Positions 7,788 through 11,174 of a stretch of 11,174 nt of DNA are shown here, in pieces. Under the pieces are notes generated by a model, which ran no database searches, was not told the origin of the DNA, and saw only the letters and a program-made list of their open reading frames with translations. Numbering within the stretch: position 1 is the first letter of the stretch; each line of letters begins with the position of its first letter. Made by a program: the position numbers and the translations under genes. This stretch comes from Saprospiraceae bacterium (lineage in GTDB: Bacteria > Bacteroidota > Bacteroidia > Bacteroidales > JAIPBB01): NCBI GenBank assembly GCA_021739805.1, contig JAIPBB010000175.1, positions 1-11,174 on the forward strand, written 5' to 3'.

Positions 7788-10700
7788 ATGCAAAGTAAAG
7801 GAGCTATCAGACTTTTTGCCATCGTTTTTGCTATAGTGTGTTTATATCAACTGTCATTTACATTATTTACAAGCAGAACAGAAAAAAAATCTAAAGAATA
7901 TGCAATTAGCGATAAGGTTAGAAGTGAAGCAATCACTCTCGCTCATGGTGATACAATCTTAGAAGGTATTTATTTCGATTCATTATCAAGGACAGCAAAA
8001 AAGTATTATCTCGACTCAATGTCTGATGAGGTAATCTATAATATCGGAGTTAGGAAATATACTTACGCTGATTGTAAAGAACGCGAAATTAATCTTGGTC
8101 TTGACCTAAAAGGAGGTATGAACGTAACTCTTGAAGTATCAGTTGTTGATATTGTTAGATCTATGTCGGGTTTTAGCGAGGATTCTGTTTTTAATCTCGC
8201 AATTAATAAAGCTTTACAAATGCAGAAATCCAGTCCGGAAGGTTATGTGACACTTTTTGCAAAAGCATTTAAAGAAATTGACCCAAATGCCAGATTAGCT
8301 ACAGTTTTTTCAACAATTGAACTTAAGGATAAAATTAACCCGAATTCTACTGATGAAGAAGTTTTAGCTGTAATCTATAAAGAAACAAGCGAAGCTATTG
8401 ACAGAACATTTGAAATCCTGCGAACAAGAATTGACCAATTTGGGGTTGCTCAACCTAATATTCAAAAAATGCAAACTGCAGGAAGAATTTTGGTGGAATT
8501 ACCCGGTGTAAAAGACCCTGCACGTGTTCGTAAACTACTTCAGGGGACAGCCCATTTGGAATTTTGGAAAACATATGATTTTAGTGAAATATCTTCCTTT
8601 TTAATGGAAGCAAACGAAAAGATAACTGATTATTATAAAGGTATTGATAATATAGATACTAATCTTACACAATCCGAAGATAGTCTCCAAACAATTAATG
8701 AAACCCTTGTTAATGATGATGAAGCTCCAACTTTACTTGAAAAGATGGCAAGTAATGATACAGCTATCGATTCAATATCATCTGACACTTCTACTTCATT
8801 GGTTGATAAGCTTAAAGTTGACTCCGCAGCAAATGCTCTTGACCAACAAACTACCAAGACATTGTTTTCATATCTGCAACCTAATGTTTACCAAAACGAA
8901 GGTCAGTATTATCCCGGTAAAGGACCGGTAATGGGACGTGCTGAAATCAGAGATACTGCACGTATCAATAATATGTTAAAGCTGGAATCTGTCAAAAATA
9001 TTTTCCCAAGAGATTTGAAATGGCTATGGACTGTTAAACCAATCAAAAATGATAAAGGATTTATTACGACTACATTAGAGTTAGTAGCACTTAAAAAAGA
9101 AAACAATGGTCAAGCTTCAATGAATGGTGATGTTGTTACAAATGCACGACAGGATTTCTCGCAAAATGGTGGAAACGAGATTTCAATGACAATGAATACT
9201 AAGGGAGCTAAAATTTGGAAAAAACTTACTGGTGACAATATTGGAAAATCAATTGCCATTGTTCTTGATAATTACGTTTATTCATATCCAACAGTTCAAG
9301 GTGAAATTCCAGGTGGTCGTTCTTCAATCACAGGAGACTTTACTCTTGAAGAAGCTAAGGATTTAGCTAATATTCTAAAAGCCGGTAAAATTCCTGCTCC
9401 TGCAAGAATTGTTGAAGAAGCAATTGTCGGACCTTCATTAGGAAAAGAAGCAGTTAACGCCGGATTGATATCATTTATCATTGCCTTTATTATGGTTCTT
9501 CTTTATATGATATTATATTACAATAGAGCTGGAGTAATTGCGAATATTGCACTTATAACAAATGTTTTCTTTCTTTTTGGTGTTCTTGCATCTCTTGGAG
9601 CGGTTCTAACTTTACCAGGTATTGCCGGTATAGTGCTTACACTTGGTATGGCGGTGGATGCGAACGTAATTATATTTGAACGTATAAAGGAGGAAATAAG
9701 GGCAGGAAAAGGAGCAAGACTTGCAATTGCCGATGGATATAAAAACGCATACTCTGCAATTATTGATGGTAACGTAACAACTCTTCTTACTGGTATTGTA
9801 TTATTCATATTTGGTTCAGGACCAATTCAAGGTTTTGCTACTACATTAATTATCGGTATTCTTACTTCTTTATTCTCAGCTATTTTCTTGTCGCGTTTAG
9901 TTTTCACCTGGATGCTTGACAGAAACAAGATGGTTAACTTTGATAATAAATTTACAAGGAATTTTTTAGTTGACAGTAAAATTGATTTCGTTGGATTAAG
10001 AAAGAAAATGTTTATTGTTTCAGGAATCATTATTGTAATCGGTATTATTTCTCTATCGACAAAAAGCCTTAATTACGGTGTCGATTTTGCAGGTGGTAGA
10101 ACCTATATTGTTAGATTCGATCAAAATGTAAACACTGTAGAAGTTAGCAATGCTTTAACTTCAGGATTTAAATTCTCACCCGAAGTAAAAACATTTGGAC
10201 AAAGCGACCAGGTGAAAATCACTACAAAATACAAAATTGAAGTTGATTCAGTTTATATTGATTCTCTTGTTGAAAGGAAACTTTACGAAGGAGTTAAAGG
10301 ATTTTACAAAACTCCAATCACTTATGAAGAATTCTTATCGGATTCCGATAGTAAAATTTATGGGAAACTCAGCTCGCAAAAGGTTTTCCCAACAATTGCC
10401 GACGACATTAAACGTGGAGCATTTTGGGCATTGACTATAGCTTTAATAATTATCTTCTTATATATTGCAGCGAGATTCCGTAAATGGCAATTTGGACTTG
10501 GTGGATTAGCTGCTCTTGTACATGATTCGTTTATTACGGTTTCGTTGTACTCAATTTTTTATGGAATACTGCCATTTAATCTGGAAGTTGACCAGGCATT
10601 TATTGCTGCAATTTTAACCATAATTGGTTATTCCATTAACGATACTGTGATTATTTTCGACCGTATTCGAGAGTATTTACACCTTTATCCAAAAAGAACA

Positions 10701-10961
10701 CTTAAGGAAAATATGAATTCAGCAATAAATAGTACACTTGCCAGAACTATTAATACTGCGGGTACTACTATTATTGTACTTCTTACAATATTTATTTTTG
10801 GAGGCGAAGTAATCAGAGGCTTTACATTTGCACTTATGGTTGGTATATTAGTTGGGACATATTCTTCAATCTTTATTGCCAGCCCGATTTCATACAATCT
10901 TATGAAAATACAGGAAAAGAAAAAAGAATTAAAAAAGCTTCTTACAAAACGTAAGAAATAA
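7788..10961 (+). CDS. secDF: Fused SecD-SecF protein translocase accessory subunit
   Basis: SecDF sits in the inner membrane beside SecYEG and uses the proton gradient to help pull exported proteins into the periplasm. The 1057-residue protein is a SecD-SecF fusion. TM1 is at about 7-27; the SecD D1 motif GLDLKGG is at 104-110; a periplasmic domain has ELPGVKDPARV (237-247); five further SecD helices span about 556-707, with the proton-path motif GMAVDANVIIFER (620-632, D624). The SecF half has a helix at about 741-758, YGVDFAGG (763-770), and five helices over about 879-1030, with GYSINDTVIIFDR (947-959). The periplasmic part holds a Ser/Thr/Asp-rich insert (about 286-352), which helps account for the length. 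The C-terminus is Lys-rich and cytoplasmic. The start at 7788 gives MQSKGAIRLF, the usual Bacteroidota N-terminus; an ATG at 7781 is out of frame. The gene is monocistronic, with its own promoter and a strong terminator. Confidence 0.97.
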   Translation: MQSKGAIRLFAIVFAIVCLYQLSFTLFTSRTEKKSKEYAISDKVRSEAITLAHGDTILEGIYFDSLSRTAKKYYLDSMSDEVIYNIGVRKYTYADCKEREINLGLDLKGGMNVTLEVSVVDIVRSMSGFSEDSVFNLAINKALQMQKSSPEGYVTLFAKAFKEIDPNARLATVFSTIELKDKINPNSTDEEVLAVIYKETSEAIDRTFEILRTRIDQFGVAQPNIQKMQTAGRILVELPGVKDPARVRKLLQGTAHLEFWKTYDFSEISSFLMEANEKITDYYKGIDNIDTNLTQSEDSLQTINETLVNDDEAPTLLEKMASNDTAIDSISSDTSTSLVDKLKVDSAANALDQQTTKTLFSYLQPNVYQNEGQYYPGKGPVMGRAEIRDTARINNMLKLESVKNIFPRDLKWLWTVKPIKNDKGFITTTLELVALKKENNGQASMNGDVVTNARQDFSQNGGNEISMTMNTKGAKIWKKLTGDNIGKSIAIVLDNYVYSYPTVQGEIPGGRSSITGDFTLEEAKDLANILKAGKIPAPARIVEEAIVGPSLGKEAVNAGLISFIIAFIMVLLYMILYYNRAGVIANIALITNVFFLFGVLASLGAVLTLPGIAGIVLTLGMAVDANVIIFERIKEEIRAGKGARLAIADGYKNAYSAIIDGNVTTLLTGIVLFIFGSGPIQGFATTLIIGILTSLFSAIFLSRLVFTWMLDRNKMVNFDNKFTRNFLVDSKIDFVGLRKKMFIVSGIIIVIGIISLSTKSLNYGVDFAGGRTYIVRFDQNVNTVEVSNALTSGFKFSPEVKTFGQSDQVKITTKYKIEVDSVYIDSLVERKLYEGVKGFYKTPITYEEFLSDSDSKIYGKLSSQKVFPTIADDIKRGAFWALTIALIIIFLYIAARFRKWQFGLGGLAALVHDSFITVSLYSIFYGILPFNLEVDQAFIAAILTIIGYSINDTVIIFDRIREYLHLYPKRTLKENMNSAINSTLARTINTAGTTIIVLLTIFIFGGEVIRGFTFALMVGILVGTYSSIFIASPISYNLMKIQEKKKELKKLLTKRKK

Positions 10962-10962
10962 G

Positions 10963-10996
10963 AAAAAAAAAGAGCCTAATTGGCTCTTTTTTTTTT
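10963..10996 (+). terminator. Intrinsic terminator of secDF
   Basis: The stem AGAGCC (10971-10976) and GGCTCT (10982-10987) closes a 5-nt TAATT loop. It is flanked by nine A's on the left and ten T's on the right, so the stem can extend by A-T pairing. It starts one base after the secDF stop codon. The A-tract also makes it able to work on the minus strand, where it would stop transcription coming from the partial gene at the right edge. Confidence 0.9.
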
Positions 10997-11072
10997 GAAT
11001 TAATTTTTAAAATTTACACAAGGATTTAGGAAGTAAAATTCAATGGTATTTCCCAGTATTTAATGAAGTTGT

Positions 11073-11174
11073 TTAAAGTTGACGTAATAAAATGACGCAA
11101 AAAGCCAGTAAATTTAATGCTTTCCAATGAGTTTTGTTGGTTTCAAAACGAACTAAAATAGCCTTAAAAGCATC
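11073..11174 (-). CDS. Probable C-terminal fragment of a DDE-type transposase, cut by the window edge
   Basis: Read on the minus strand from the right edge, 33 sense codons run open to a TAA at 11073-11075. The peptide has the pattern RFETNKTHW followed by a hydrophobic stretch ending LLAFCVILLRQL. This resembles the conserved C-terminal tail of IS4/IS5-type DDE transposases of Bacteroidota (basic-F-E-T, a Trp, then an aliphatic 'LAF' helix and a final LR). The catalytic residues would lie beyond position 11174, so I cannot say whether the gene is intact. No terminal inverted repeat can be assigned because the partner end is not visible. The bases between the secDF terminator and this stop (10997-11072) show no gene. 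Family assignment is from pattern memory only. Confidence 0.45.
   Translation of the reverse strand, partial: DAFKAILVRFETNKTHWKALNLLAFCVILLRQL

Noticed and set aside
8698..8931. Plus-strand open frame of 77 codons inside secDF
   Set aside because: It lies wholly within the low-complexity part of secDF in another frame and has no gene-like features of its own.
9518..9808. Minus-strand open frame of 96 codons inside secDF
   Set aside because: It is antisense to conserved SecD membrane helices, including the GMAVDANVIIFER motif, whose coding constraints explain the missing stops.

Overview
The window is about 11.2 kb of A+T-rich DNA from a member of the Bacteroidota. Four things point there. 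One protein has a signal peptide, calcium-binding FG-GAP repeats and a C-terminal type IX secretion (T9SS) sorting domain. SecD and SecF are fused in a single polypeptide with the Bacteroidota-type N-terminus. Two promoters match the phylum's TTG/TTTG(-33) and TAnnTTTG(-7) boxes. Shine-Dalgarno sequences are nearly absent. A T9SS cargo suggests an environmental Bacteroidota lineage rather than a typical gut Bacteroides. I cannot name a genus.

Layout, left to right. Bases 1-409 hold no convincing gene. They carry a composite repeat: a short heptamer array, an imperfect palindrome with 11-bp perfect ends, and ten tandem 7-bp units that stop 33 bp before uvrA. uvrA (410-3295, +) encodes the excision-repair damage sensor. 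An open frame extends upstream through the repeats to 218, but the gene almost certainly starts at 410. A LOG-family Rossmann protein (3364-4077, +) follows after 68 bp. A 193-bp A+T-rich spacer with three identical 9-mers, a possible promoter and a hairpin followed by six T leads to a small outer-membrane beta-barrel protein (4271-5041, +). Converging on it is a large secreted FG-GAP/T9SS protein (5094-7523, -). A 264-bp divergent intergenic region carries a promoter in each direction. secDF (7788-10961, +) follows and ends in a strong intrinsic terminator. The right edge (11073-11174, -) appears to hold the last codons of a transposase whose body lies outside the window.

How the genes relate: three products concern the cell envelope and export. 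SecDF helps move signal-peptide proteins into the periplasm. The FG-GAP protein would use Sec and then T9SS to reach the surface. The beta-barrel protein needs Sec and then outer-membrane assembly. uvrA and the LOG protein are cytoplasmic housekeeping functions. I see no CRISPR array, tRNA, rRNA, phage module or defence island. I did not find a clearly new multi-gene system. The most unusual sequence is the repeat block before uvrA, followed by the triplicated 9-mer before the beta-barrel gene and the probable transposase end.
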